64,000 bases of DNA from Paralichthys olivaceus (Eukaryota > Chordata > Actinopteri > Pleuronectiformes > Paralichthyidae), in NCBI RefSeq assembly GCF_024713975.1, contig NC_091111.1, positions 11,543,001 through 11,607,000 of the forward strand. Direction: 5' to 3'. Shown one piece after another: positions 1 through 23,219 of the stretch. The first letter of the stretch is position 1. Every line of letters begins with the position of its first letter. A program made the translations under genes and the position numbers. Below the pieces are notes generated by a model. It saw only the letters and a list, made by a program, of their open reading frames with translations, was not told the origin of the DNA and did not search any database.

Positions 1-367
1 GAATATTTTTTTCTTTTTGTTTTTCTTGAATATTTTATCTAACAAGTTTTGGATTTCCAAATCGAAAATTTGGAAAAATACGTAGAGGCCATGGTAAAAT
101 GGTTATATAATTATTTCATGTAATGTTTTTAATTTTGTAAATTCCATTAACACTTTAGATTTTTCCTGCCATTAAATCATTTAAATCTGCACTGAAGAAT
201 CCGAATTCAGAAATACTGTAAACACTTTACATCAAGAAAACAGTAAAAATCTGAATAACAGTTTTCTGCTGTGTTGTTTATGATTAATATTATTATTATT
301 ATTATTAATATTACTACTATTACTATTATTATTATTACTGAAGTGGTCCACTGTTGTTTCCTGACAG
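1..367 (+). other. vsx2 intron 1, 3' part, with (TTA)n tract
   Basis: AT-rich intron sequence ending at the acceptor TTTCCTGACAG before exon 2. It holds an imperfect TAT/TAC trinucleotide microsatellite at about 281-340. Nothing coding is seen. Confidence 0.7.
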
Positions 368-4609
<4,242 letters not shown>

Positions 4610-5040
4610 AAACATGGCTGCAGGGCACAGACTGAGAGAGAAACACCTGCAGAGAGGAGTTTTCTTATGTGATTGAACGGATACTGTACAAAGCTGCAGT
4701 TTAATTATTATGATCATGAAAACACACAGAAAAACTTTGCTCATTTGAAAAGAGGATTTGGCTCTGCTCCGCTAAACCACTGTACGAGGAGGTGTCTGCT
4801 CCAGTCCACGTGTCCAGGAGCAGGCTGTGATGACAGATTTCAATTAGGGTTAAACGGAAAATTTAAGGCCTGCACTCTTTGTTTTCTTTTGTCTGTGTCA
4901 ATAATTGTGATGTAAATACTGCAAAAATAACGTCAAATAGTCAAAACTGTACAATTATGTAAATTTAACATCAATTATCTGCGTTTGTCTTTGTATAAAT
5001 GTAACTGTAGCTCGATTAAAAGTTACTATTTAAAGTTCTC
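4610..5040 (+). terminator. vsx2 3' UTR and poly(A) signal
   Basis: Sequence after the vsx2 stop has no coding continuation. It ends with the variant poly(A) hexamer ATTAAA at 5015-5020, followed by a T-rich, TGT-containing stretch. Cleavage is expected near 5035-5050. Confidence 0.6.
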
Positions 5041-5246
5041 TTTCACAAAAAGTGTTTTTCTTATTGTCACTTCATGTGGATGTTCGGGTTTCACTGTTTA
5101 AATATACATGTTTTGTGAACAACTATTCTGATAGTGGTACAAGTTACAAGTGTGATGTGGAAAACTTGGGGCCTCCGTGCTGAGAATAGACATCCGGTAT
5201 CCAGTTAAAGTTTAAGTTAAAGAGCAGAAGTTTATGTTTAGCGTCA

Positions 5247-5535
5247 CCATTGACTGTAAATAAAGATGGACGACGCCTCTCCCCTTCGTTCCACTATCCA
5301 GAAATGAATCTGAAATATACCGGATACGTGAGTCAGTCTCAGCTGTCAATCATGATGTTGCCTCCCGTTTTTATAATTAAAACCAAACTTGTACAATCAG
5401 TGTGACAAGAACTACCTAAAATGTGACAATCCGTTCCGACAAAACATAATTTGACTTTGGCTTTTTAGTTTAAAACATGTCCTATCCACTAACATGGAAG
5501 AGGCAGGGTTTGTGACCTATCCTTTAAGGATAAGG
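5247..5535 (+). mobile_element. Dispersed repeat family A, copy 1
   Basis: Begins with a GACTGTAAATAAAGATGGACGA-like end. It then shares blocks with the other copies: GAGTCAGTCTCAGCTGTCAA, a CAGTGTGACAAGAACTACCT-like block and TCCTATCCACTAACATGGA. These blocks recur in the same order at 10960-11235, 29512-29990, 34750-35110 and 41790-42016, and inverted at about 10055-10205. Non-autonomous, no ORF. It is probably a MITE or SINE common in teleosts; the class is not determined here. Confidence 0.7.
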
Positions 5536-6019
5536 TGGTGGATGTTTGCTCTTAAGCTTAGTTTATGCTCGCAGTTCCTGTCCTCATGTGTGCAGAGCTT
5601 TTACCTGAGAACAGGTTTGTCGACCAACGTCTCTGAGCTCCCTCATTAATGAGGTTCTCAGATGCTCCTGGTGGGGGGGGGGGGGGGGGGTTACAGAGAC
5701 TGCTGCTGTTTGTCGAGGCAAAGGCGTGCACACAAACCTAAAACTGTGCTCCTGAGGAAAATTACTTTCCAGCAGTGATGTTTGTGATTATGTAAAGGAG
5801 AAGCCTGTTGACACATGTATTAACCAAAACATCAAGCATAACTGCCACTATATAGCCACTATTATTTATGTGGAGGTTTGGTTTGATAAAGCCCCCCCCT
5901 CCCCATTTCCTGGGCCCACAAATTCCCTTGAGACGCTCCTGTCTCGAAATAAGAAACGTCTCAGTTCTTTACTTTCGCTTTTGCAGCTGCGGGTCATTTA
6001 CGGTCTTTGCTTTACGGGA
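5536..6019. other. vsx2-acss1 intergenic sequence with poly(G) run
   Basis: No coding signal. It contains an 18-nt uninterrupted G run at 5673-5690, and otherwise unremarkable sequence up to the acss1 promoter. Confidence 0.6.
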
Positions 6020-6027
6020 TATAAAAG
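6020..6027 (+). promoter_or_regulatory. TATA box of acss1
   Basis: TATAAAAG is a perfect TATA consensus. It lies 181 bp upstream of the chosen acss1 start, putting the expected transcription start near 6050. The leader would be about 160 nt. It is inferred from position and sequence only. Confidence 0.5.
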
Positions 6028-6207
6028 TGTCGGCACATTGGAGTTTGCACTGCCCTTTAATGCATCACTCCTCCAACCTTCCTCTGCGGAGTTTCCAACT
6101 TTTCACTCGAAGTTCAGCAGCGCAACTTCCCAAATTTACTCCAACGCCGTGTTGCGCAAACACAAACTTTTGCAGAACGTCCAGGTCGCACTGTCGCCTC
6201 GGTCACA

Positions 6208-7204
6208 ATGTGGCTGCGCTGTGGACGCACGTCAAACTATTTTACTTTCTTCAGGTGCCGGGTCTTCGGGTCCTGTTCGGATGTTTTGGGTCGGAGGGGA
6301 TGTAACACGGCGGCGTTCATGCCGGAGGCTGCGGGCTTCGAGGGGGTGTCGAGCCGCTCGGCGCTGCAGGAGTTCTCGGTCTCCGGCAGCAGCAGCTTCT
6401 GGGCCGCGGTGGCTCGTCACAGGCTCAGCTGGATCAGTCCCTTCACCACGGTTCAGGACTGCGACCTGAGCCGAGGCAGGATCAAGTGGTTTGAGGGAGG
6501 AAAGCTCAACGTGTCCGGTGAGATGTCGTTTCATTATAATAAGGTTAAATAGAAAATTGCATTTTGTTTGTGGTGATCAGAGGCGGCCGTGCGTGATTTT
6601 ATTTCCCCATCGACTCACAATGTTAAAGGTATCATCATGTGAAACCAGGTGTAGTGAAGCTTTACTCATCTCCACAGCAGCGTGGTGCGTTCACGGTACA
6701 GTGTCCTGGGCTATGGTCCTGGGTCAGATGTGATGTAAAGATGGCGAGAAATGTTTTAATCTTAACCAAAGAATAGTGCACTTGAACGCATCATGCTACT
6801 GTGGAGATGAGTGAAGCAGAAAGATAGATATCTGGACAGATAGATTAATAGATGGATAGATATATGGATAGATAGATAGATAGATTAATAGATGGATGGA
6901 TAGATAGATAGATTAATAGATAGATGGATAGATAGATAGATTAATAGATGGATGAATAGATAGATAGATACAGACAGACATTATTGATTCCATTCCTGTG
7001 TTATACAGTAAGATATCAGGCTCAATGTCACATTTTCTCTCTGTGTGTGTGTGTGTGTGTAAAACTGTGTGTGTGTTTTTATGTGCACATGCAGTAAACT
7101 GTTTGGACCGCCACGTGCACACCTGTCCTGACAGGGTGGCACTGATCTGGGAGAGAGATGAGCCGGGGTCAGAGGTCAGGGTCACCTACAGGTCAGCAGC
7201 TTGG

Positions 7205-7246
<42 letters not shown>

Positions 7247-10200
7247 GATTCTTTGTCCATTTGCCTCAGTGTAATTCATTGATATCTCTCTCCAGGCAGC
7301 TCCTGGAGATGACATGTCGTGTGGGCAACCTGTTGAGGCGGCATGGCGTGAAGAGGGGGGACTGCGTCACCATCTACATGCCTTCCTGCCCTCTGGCTGT
7401 GGCGTCCATGTTGGCCTGCGCCCGCATCGGTGCGGCCCACAACGTTGTGTTTGCTGGGTTTAGCGCGGAGGCCCTCTCAGAGCGAATCAGAGACGGTGAG
7501 ACGCAGAGAAGGACCTGCTGATGTCACAGGCTGTTAATAGATTTCCGCTGTACATGTTAAAGCTGCACTATAATCAATAGTTTTAATTTCCAAATGGATA
7601 AAATGATTGTTTTTTTGAATGTGGTCAGTTCTAGGGGAGAACTAGAGGGGCAAGGCTAATGGCTTATATTGCAACGTTACAGAAAAGTAAAATAAAAATC
7701 CTGGATCCGAGATGTTTTTACTTCTTGAGTTGATTCCAACACAGACCTCAGAGTTCGATTTTCATGTGCATCACGTTTTCAGCTCAGTCCAGCGTCATCA
7801 TCACGGTGAACCAGGGCGTCAGAGGGGGTAAGGTCACGGAGCTGAAGAGGACGGTGGATGAGGCGGTCCAGAGCTGCCCGGCTGTGCAGCAGGTGTTTGT
7901 TGCTATGAGAACAGAGACTCCGGTTGTCATGACAGCCAGGGACATTGCCATGGAGGAGGTGAGAGATCAGAAATCCAATCTCTTGCGGATGCTAATGCAA
8001 ACAGTAGTCACTTTTACAAGGATAAAAAAGTTTGGATGTTTGATGAATCTGTTCCCTTGTTGTTGGTTAAATTTGCATTGATTGCCAAATTTTATTTAAT
8101 TAATCTACTTATATTTCTGAAATTTGGCTCTTGATGTTGGAAATAGCAGGTGACAGTCCATTAGCAGCTGTTGTGGAGCTTTCAGTCGTATCACATGATC
8201 TTCCTCAGCCTGAGAAAAATTTGAAGATCTACAGTTCCATAAGATATTTTGTCTGCTTCAATCCTTGAATTCACTTTGTCATGCAGGAAATGCAGAAGGA
8301 GGACGTGGTGTGTGAGCCGGCAGCCATGGACAGTGAAGACATTTTGTTTCTGCTTTACACATCTGGCAGCACGGGGAAGCCCAAAGGCCTGGTCCACACT
8401 CAGGCCGGGTATCTGCTGTACGCCGCACTCACCCACAGGGTAACGTTGCCCTAGTTTTAACATTGTGTATTAGTGCAATAATATCTACTTACCTGTGAAG
8501 TTTGAATTGGTTATTTAGCTTTTATAACAGCGATATAAATACTATATCTTAATCTCTGAACAATGACCTGGAGCGTTTTGTTTTCAAAAAAGTTTCATCT
8601 CATCTGTCGTCCCTCTTGTTCCCAGTACGTGTTCGACTACCATGATGGAGACGTGTTTGGCTGTGTGGCAGACATCGGCTGGATAACAGGACACAGTTAC
8701 AGCGTCTACGGCCCGCTGGCCAATGGGGCAACCACTGTTCTGTTTGAGAGCACTCCCATTTACCCTGACCCAGGTATGAACACCAGCGAATGGTACCAAC
8801 CGGTATGAACGTATCAGACTGCTGTTAGAAAAAAGAAAGAAAATTAATAAAATAAAATATCTAAATATCTTCTTATTTGTCATATTATCACATTAGGTGT
8901 TTTTATCAGCTGTAATTGTACAAAGACATTTTTGTGGTTTTGTTAATATAACATTGTATATGCTGTGTAACATGCTTACACAAACTTTCTAAATATTTGT
9001 GTCCTTTCCCAGCAGCTCCACACGCTCATGTCTCTGTCTATGAATAGCTGTCCATCAGTTGAACTTGAACTTACCATACCTTCCATGTCAAAACCAGAAG
9101 CTCCTGTTAAAACAGGAGTCATGACACCGCCATCACACAATGTTATGTGAAAGTAAAACTGCTGAGGGTTAAAAACTCAGGTTTCACTCCTGTCTCATTT
9201 TTCAATGATCAGCGTCTCATCGTCTTTATACTAACATACGCATGTTGTGTTTTTTCACAGGAAGGTACTGGGAGATGGTTCAGAGACTGAAGATTAACCA
9301 GTTTTACGGAGCTCCCACAGCTATCCGCCTGCTGCTCAAATATGGAGACCAGTGGGTGCACAAATACGACCGCTCCACCCTCAAAACTCTGGGCTCTGGT
9401 ATGATTGTGTTCTGGAAAATACTCTAATGTGCAAAATGACATGCATCTGTAGGAAAATCATATATTTTTAACCTTATACTTAGCTATGGGGACGAAACAA
9501 CATCACTAGAACAAAATCTACAATTAACCGTCAATTAAAATCTCCAGCTTCCTTCACAACCTGCTGTCAGTTTGATTGTGTCACACATCGAATGCAGTAA
9601 TAACCTAACCCACACAAGCCTTCAAGGATAAGTGATGTAAAGATAGTGGATGGATTACACTACTCATGTGGTACAAAGTCCCCAGAGGAATTCCTCTCCT
9701 GTAAACACACACACGTGTTACATACTAGAAGTATAAGCCTGGCTGGTATGTCAACATGTCTCAGTAATCCACAGCATCCATAGAAACAACCACACACGTC
9801 TTTCTTTGCTAACACTGTTTCACCCTCAGCTTGTTTGTCTGAATATTCATTAAAAAAATAAACTGATAATGTGACTAAAACAAATATGCAACAACAATGT
9901 ATGTCAACCTTGTGTTTGTGCAGTGGGCGAGCCCATCAACACTGAAGCGTGGGAGTGGTACCACAGTGTGGTCGGGGACAGACGCTGTCCTGTGGTGGAC
10001 ACCTGGTGGCAAACAGGTGAGTGTGAACACTAATGTGTGGAAGTTATCAGATTAAATTGACGCCATGAATGCTCCCCTAAAGTGAAGCCAAAGCGTCTTG
10101 ATCGCCACCTGGTGTCTGGCTGCTGTATGAGTCCTGTCGCGTCCATGTTAGTGGATGGGACATTGATCAAAGTAAAAGATACAAGTACAAATTAATGTTG

Positions 10201-13200
10201 CTCAAAGAAGGTTTCTGTCAATTTAGGTAGTTCTAATCCGAGTTCTTATCAAACAAGCTTGTCCTTGAACACAGCCACGTCTGCAGCCTGTCTAACAACA
10301 GTCAGCCTTAAAGGGGAGGGCAGTCAGCTCTGTTCCTTCAGCAACAGTGTTACGTAACAACACATGCACATACATACACAATAGTACAGTATGTGTGGTA
10401 GACATAAAGTATATTGACACACACAGAGACACGCACAAGCGAAGGAATTTACATGTACCCTCTGGAATCTCCAGAATGAAGCCAGATTTTTTTTCTCTCT
10501 GAATTAAACGCTGAGGTTTGGGAGCAGCTTTTATCATTCAACTTTTTTCAACACTGAGTAATAATTACAGTTGACGTCAACACCATGCAGAGAAATTCAA
10601 CGGGGATCATTCTATCCTTGATCACACTGTTTATCAAATGCTCTCAGTAACCAGCTGGATGCAGCCACGTCACAAAAAAGTATCTGTGACCGTCTGAAGA
10701 GACTCAGATCAGTGTATGAACTTTCAACTTCCAGGAGACTCTGCAGTGCAGCTGGTGGCCTGGTTTGACCTCAAAACCCCGGGAAAATGTAAACTCGCTC
10801 TTCAACTTGTTCACATGCACATATATGAATAAGTTAACGTTCATATATTTGATTTTTAGGTTTGTCTGGATATTTATGGTCATATCATAAGAACCAGTGG
10901 GAAAAAGAAACAACAGTGTATATATATATTGTAAACTTGACTAAGTGTGTGATCACAGTAAATGGCCGGGTGTGGCACATAAAGATAGACAAAGTGTCTC
11001 TCCTCCCACTATCCAGAAATATCCCAGATATCAAAGCCGCATCTGCGCGTTAGCAAGGTCACATGCTCGACCAGTCATGAGTCAGTCTCAGCTGTCAATC
11101 ATGAAGTTTCACCCTGTTTTTATAGTATAACTAATCAAAACCAAATTTACCAGGAAAATAAAAACTTAAACAAACTTCAGTGTGATAAAAACTACTTAAC
11201 GTGACAGAAACCATCTTTACTGGGTTGTCGAAATCGCCTGAATTTGAAGAAAAATGTATCTTTTAGATGAACACATGAACCACTGACAGACACACGAGTT
11301 TCGACCAAATGGGACCTAGCTGCATTAATTACCAGACACATGGCTAAAAAAATAAATCAATCTATAATTAATTGCAGATAATTAAACATCAGGGCCAGAG
11401 AATGAGCCTGAGAATCACAGACACAGATATGACCCAAATACCCTACTTCAGTAAAAAAGGATTATGTTGTGTTATTTGCCTGGACTAGTGTTTCCAATTA
11501 GGACTAAGTGGCATTATTCATAAACGCCATTTGGTTGATCTGGGAACAAGTAGCCTGTTTAGAGGCAAAATTAGATTTTGATCCGTTGCTGGCATACGGC
11601 CTCCGTGTTGGATCAAATAGGATGAGAGAGCTGAGAGGCTGCAAAAATAAAAAATTGTGTTTTAGTATTTGTGTGTTTAAATTGTATTTTAAGCAATTGT
11701 GTCACATTTGGGGAAATACTGTTGTTTATCGAATAAAGTAGAAGATGAATACTTCTGTGTTCTCTGAATACATGGCTACAACGAGTCGCCGGTTATCTTA
11801 GCTTAGCGTAAAGCCTGGAAACAGGGGGAAACAGCTAGCCTGGCTCATTCCTAAGATAATAAAATGTGAGCTGGAAGGCAAATTGTGCTTTCTGCTCCTT
11901 TAGAAGGTCCAATGTCCGTGTTGTGAAATATTTGTTCCGACTTTGGCGTGTTCCTGTGCTTAGAAGACGTAAAATGGAAAAAACATGGATGCTGTATACA
12001 TAATGTGTTGAATTTATGTTGACACCACCACATTTCAGATATTTGTATTATAATGAAGAGCAAAGAAAAAGGATCAGGTGTGACAGACATACAAATACTT
12101 TGACACCATGCAAACTCACTATAACTGTTCCCTTGTCTCCAGTTTTAACGCTAATCTAAGATAACCATCTGCTGACTGTAATCTCATATTGACAGGACAG
12201 ATGAGTGAGAGTGTTTCCAGTATTCTGACCAATCAGCAAGCAAGTAAATGAGCGTATTTATAAGTGCATGTTTAACTGGTCCAGGTCTGTAGCGGCTCCT
12301 CTGGGGGCCGTTTGGTCCGGAGGTCTCACAGCTACAGTGGATCTGAAGTGGATGCCAGTTGCTGGTGCTATTGTGGGATCATCTGTCGTGTCCTACTTAA
12401 TAACTGGTTCCCTCTGCTGCCTCCAACACCACCAAGAGGATTTATCAGCCCCAGAGGCCCAGAAAAAAACCTAATTGCATTTCATTTATTTATTATGGCT
12501 GTAATTCCATAATCTACATATGTAGTGTGAAGGGCTCATGGTAGAAACTGTTTAGTCATTTACTTCGTACCACTCTCTCATTATTTAAACAGTTTTCTCA
12601 TTATTTTGCATTTTGTCTTTGGATTGCGTCGCTCTATTAGATGTTACTGTGGGTCAGAGTGGTTCAATCGTCCTCAGTCTTTTATAACCACATCAGACGG
12701 CGGGCTTATAAAAAGCTATTTTTGAGTTTAATGCACGCTGCACATACACCACTTTATATAATCCTAAATCCGTCTTATTTTTCCTCTGTGTTCTCAGAGA
12801 CAGGTGGCATCTGCATCGCCCCGAGGCCGTCAGACCCAGACGCAGAGATTGTCCCAGGAATGGCTATGAGACCTTTCTTTGGCATAAAGCCAGTGCTCAT
12901 GGACACTGAGGTACGGTGCTCATCCCTGTGTGTGTATGTGTGTGTGTGGCGTGCTACCCTGCAAATGCTGGCTGGCTATAACCCAGAGGAGAGGGTCAGA
13001 TTAGGATTATGAAACAGTCACCAGCTGTGTCACTTTTGATACCCACCCATCAGTCCTGTTCTGTGCGTGCCAAACCCCCCATTGAAAATCTGTCGTACTG
13101 TTTTGAGGCTGCTGCAGTTTCTCCTGTGATGCACAGATTGTGCAGACAGTTGGAGAGGTGGTGTCTCTGAGCTGATCTCTCTTCCTCCCTCCCAACACAA

Positions 13201-14623
13201 ACCCTCACACAGCCGTTTGAGAGCACAGGGTTTCAATAACATCAGTGCACTTCCAACAATGCGTTCTTACAAGAGTTCCTTGTTGCAGTAACTATATCAG
13301 TTATTTAATCAGCCTTTATTTTGCCGTTCGTTTGTCTTTTGGATTTCTCCAGGGAAAAGTTGTGACTTCCAACAACACGTCTGGAGCTCTGTGTATAGCT
13401 CAGCCTTGGCCCGGTATGGCCCGAACAATTCACAACAACCACCAGAGATTCACTGAGACCTACTGTCAGCCTTATCCTGGTACAGTGCGATGCGTTCAAG
13501 AACAAACAGTCGTTATGGCGTTTTTCTCTCCTTTCTCTGCTGGACTCTACATTTATTATTGTCTCTAAAATCCCTGTGTTAGGTTATTTTTATACCGGTG
13601 ATGGCGCCTATCGATCTAAGGAGGGATATTACCAGGTCACCGGGCGCCTTGATGATGTCATCAATGTGAGCGGTCACAGGATTGGGACAGCAGAGATAGA
13701 GGATGTTGTGGTAAGTGGCGAATGAAGAAATATGTCGTTAGATTGCAGAGCGAGAGTTTCAGTTTCAGCTAGAATGACACTAGAGAAAAAACTCCAAGGT
13801 TGAACAATCCTACAAATGTATTGCATATACATGTATTAATGTAAGATAAAAAACCATGTAGACAGAAATATTCCGCAAACTGCTCACATTAAGCACAGGT
13901 AAAATATCCGTTATCTGATACAGTTGAGATCTCGCAATGGCAATACCTCCGTAAGTAAAGAAAGTGAAAAACAATTCTTGGAGCTTAATTTATGTTTTCA
14001 GCCATTTTCCGTCTAAAACACGAGCGATGAAACTTTAAACCCGGATGTTTTCTCACAATCCTGACTGCGATCATCTGTCACAGAATCAATGTTCTGCAGT
14101 GGCCGAATCTGCCGTCATAGGATACTCGCACAACATCAAAGGACAAGGTGAGTCACACTTTGTTCCTGCGTCACGTAGCTCCGCAGGAAGAATAAGAATC
14201 TGATAACAGGGTTCTCGGTCTTTGTGCTCCTTCAGGCGTTTATGCCTTTGTGGTTCTAAAGAAGAGCGCAGACGCCCAAGAGTCGGACCTGTCCAGGCAA
14301 CTGAAACAGACAGTGTCTAAAAAGATCGCCAAGTACGCCTGTCCAGACTGCATCCAGGTAATTCTGTTTCACTCGCTTCACATTGCAAACAAGACATTTG
14401 AGACTTAACTTGTACATGGTAACTTATTTTTGGGTCATTCTCACAGATCTGCCAGCGTCTGCCAAAGACACGCTCGGGTAAGATAATGCGACGGGTGCTG
14501 CGGAAGGTGGTGGAGCGCGACCTGAATGGTCTGGGTGACCTCAGCACGCTGGATGACCCTGCAGTGGTTCAGGAAATCATTGACGGTCACGCTGAGCTCT
14601 TAGGTAAACAACAGTCACAATGA
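6208..14623 (+). CDS. acss1: Acetyl-CoA synthetase, mitochondrial (ACSS1-type)
   Basis: AMP-forming acetate:CoA ligase making acetyl-CoA from acetate, ATP and CoA in the mitochondrial matrix. Fourteen exons: 6208-6517, 7095-7191, 7296-7495, 7783-7958, 8287-8439, 8626-8773, 9261-9398, 9924-10016, 12798-12910, 13353-13479, 13583-13710, 14084-14147, 14236-14357 and 14447-14623. All phases agree, giving 681 aa (human ACSS1 689). The Arg-rich N-terminus fits a transit peptide. Landmarks: ATP-binding [11 protein letters not shown] near residues 286-295, [21 protein letters not shown] across the exon 8/9 junction, [23 protein letters not shown], and [10 protein letters not shown] with the acetylation-regulated catalytic Lys near 635. 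It resembles ACSS1 more than cytosolic ACSS2. Because it adjoins vsx2 rather than vsx1 it could be an ohnolog of mammalian ACSS1. The start is the first ATG of the open frame in exon 1. Confidence 0.93.
6819..6985. repeat. (GATA)n/(GATG)n microsatellite in acss1 intron 1
   Basis: About 165 bp of imperfect GATA, GATG and ATTAATA units, ending in CAGACAGACA. It lies about 110 bp before exon 2. Confidence 0.9.
7042..7245. repeat. (GT)n tracts flanking acss1 exon 2
   Basis: GT repeats at about 7042-7074 just before the exon 2 acceptor and at about 7206-7243 inside the 104-nt intron 2 (7192-7295). The repeat makes up over a third of that minimal intron. Confidence 0.9.
10055..10205 (-). mobile_element. 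Dispersed repeat family A, copy 2 (inverted fragment)
   Basis: Read on the minus strand this matches the right half of family A: CATCCACTAACATGGACG, then CAGCCAGACACCAGGTGGCG, then ATCAAGACGC. The same order is seen at 41880-41980. It contains a CTCF-like core (minus strand, 10102-10115). It lies in acss1 intron 8. Confidence 0.55.
10960..11235 (+). mobile_element. Dispersed repeat family A, copy 3
   Basis: Shares ACATAAAGATAGACAAAG, ACTATCCAGAAAT, GAGTCAGTCTCAGCTGTCAA, TTTTTATAG and the CAGTGTGATAAAAACTAC block with copies 1, 4 and 5, in the same order. Truncated on the right. It lies in acss1 intron 8. Confidence 0.65.
11760..12265. mobile_element. Degenerate teleost interspersed repeat in acss1 intron 8
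   Basis: Carries the phrase TTAGCTTAGCGTAAAGCCTG, then GGAAACAGCTAGCCTGGCTC. About 350 bp further on it has CTAATCTAAGATAACCATC and the AGTAAATGAGCGTATTT end. I recall these from a non-autonomous repeat common in teleost genomes. No ORF. The class and exact ends are uncertain. Confidence 0.5.
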
Positions 14624-15208
14624 TTCTTACTTGAAGAGGAAGATGAAGTTTCAAAAAGTCTTTTTAAAGGCCAAATATTTTTTTCTTTTTTATTGCACAG
14701 ATGAATATTTGTATTAAATCAAGTAAAACACTTTAAACTGAATGCATTGTCCACAAATGTACTTTACAAAACATTGTCTTTTAGTGCGAAACTGAATAAT
14801 AGTGTGTGTAAACATAAAATAAACCACTGAAATAAGATCTGCTGGGTTTTTAGTTTCCTCTTTTCCTTCCTGATTTCTTTTCATACTAGTTCAATGGGTC
14901 CAAAAAGTTACAGTTCCTGAGCCACAAGCTTCATCCTTCCTGGAATCATATATTGCACTCCCACACATTCCTTCATCTCTTTTTGACAAAGAAAACAAGT
15001 AATAAAATGTTTTGCTCTTAAAAAGCCTGTGGACATGAATGAAATCATGTTCATTCACTTCCAAAGGAGTGACTGTGTTTTCAGTACCTTTTCGAAGTTC
15101 GAGTGTTTTGAATGTTACAAACTGAGGAATTCAGGAGTGTTTTTGGTTCTCGCCTCCCACGCTGAAGCTTCCTGCATGTCCAGGATTTCAAAAAAGATGA
15201 CTTTGTGG
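14624..15208. terminator. Convergent 3' UTRs of acss1 (+) and abcd4 (-)
   Basis: The two stop codons are only 585 bp apart. AATAAA on the + strand at 14818-14823, with a reserve copy at 15001-15006, suits acss1. The only minus-strand AATAAA seen between the abcd4 stop and acss1 exon 14 is at 14694-14689. If used, the transcript tails overlap. No other gene is seen here. Confidence 0.5.
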
Positions 15209-22869
<7,661 letters not shown>

Positions 22870-23068
22870 CTGTCACAGATTCAACGTTTCAACCACTTGA
22901 AGATTTTTATTAAATTACTTTTCCCCAGCGAGGGAAGCTGACCTCACAGTGATGACTGAGACTGACACAGGGAGCTAACAGCGTTAGCACCGGTTAGCAA
23001 ACTAATGACGAACTAAAAACAACGACTCTCTTCTTCACCGATGTCACGGTGACGAGTTGAAACGCTGT

Positions 23069-23107
23069 CTAACGTGTTGACTTGAACATCGGAGCGTCTG
23101 CAGCCAT
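23069..23107 (-). promoter_or_regulatory. uORF and ETS-type promoter element of abcd4
   Basis: A 12-codon minus-strand ORF (MAADAPMFKSTR) in strong Kozak context, GCCATGG, lies about 200 nt upstream of the abcd4 start. A GCGGAAGT ETS/GABP-type motif on the minus strand (23187-23180) suggests transcription starts near 23150, which would place the uORF in the leader. The start site is inferred. Confidence 0.4.
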
Positions 23108-23219
23108 GGCTCCACTGAGAAGCACTGAGAAGCACCGAGCGACCAGAGGTTGTTGTGGGAAGTGAAGGGAACAGCCTGGACTTCCGCTTTAACACGCGCT
23201 AGGTTTTTTTCAAAATAAA

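Noticed and set aside
5868..6469. 145- and 199-codon frames overlapping acss1 exon 1
   Set aside because: They cover the TATA box and leader and run in frames different from the one that continues as acetyl-CoA synthetase.
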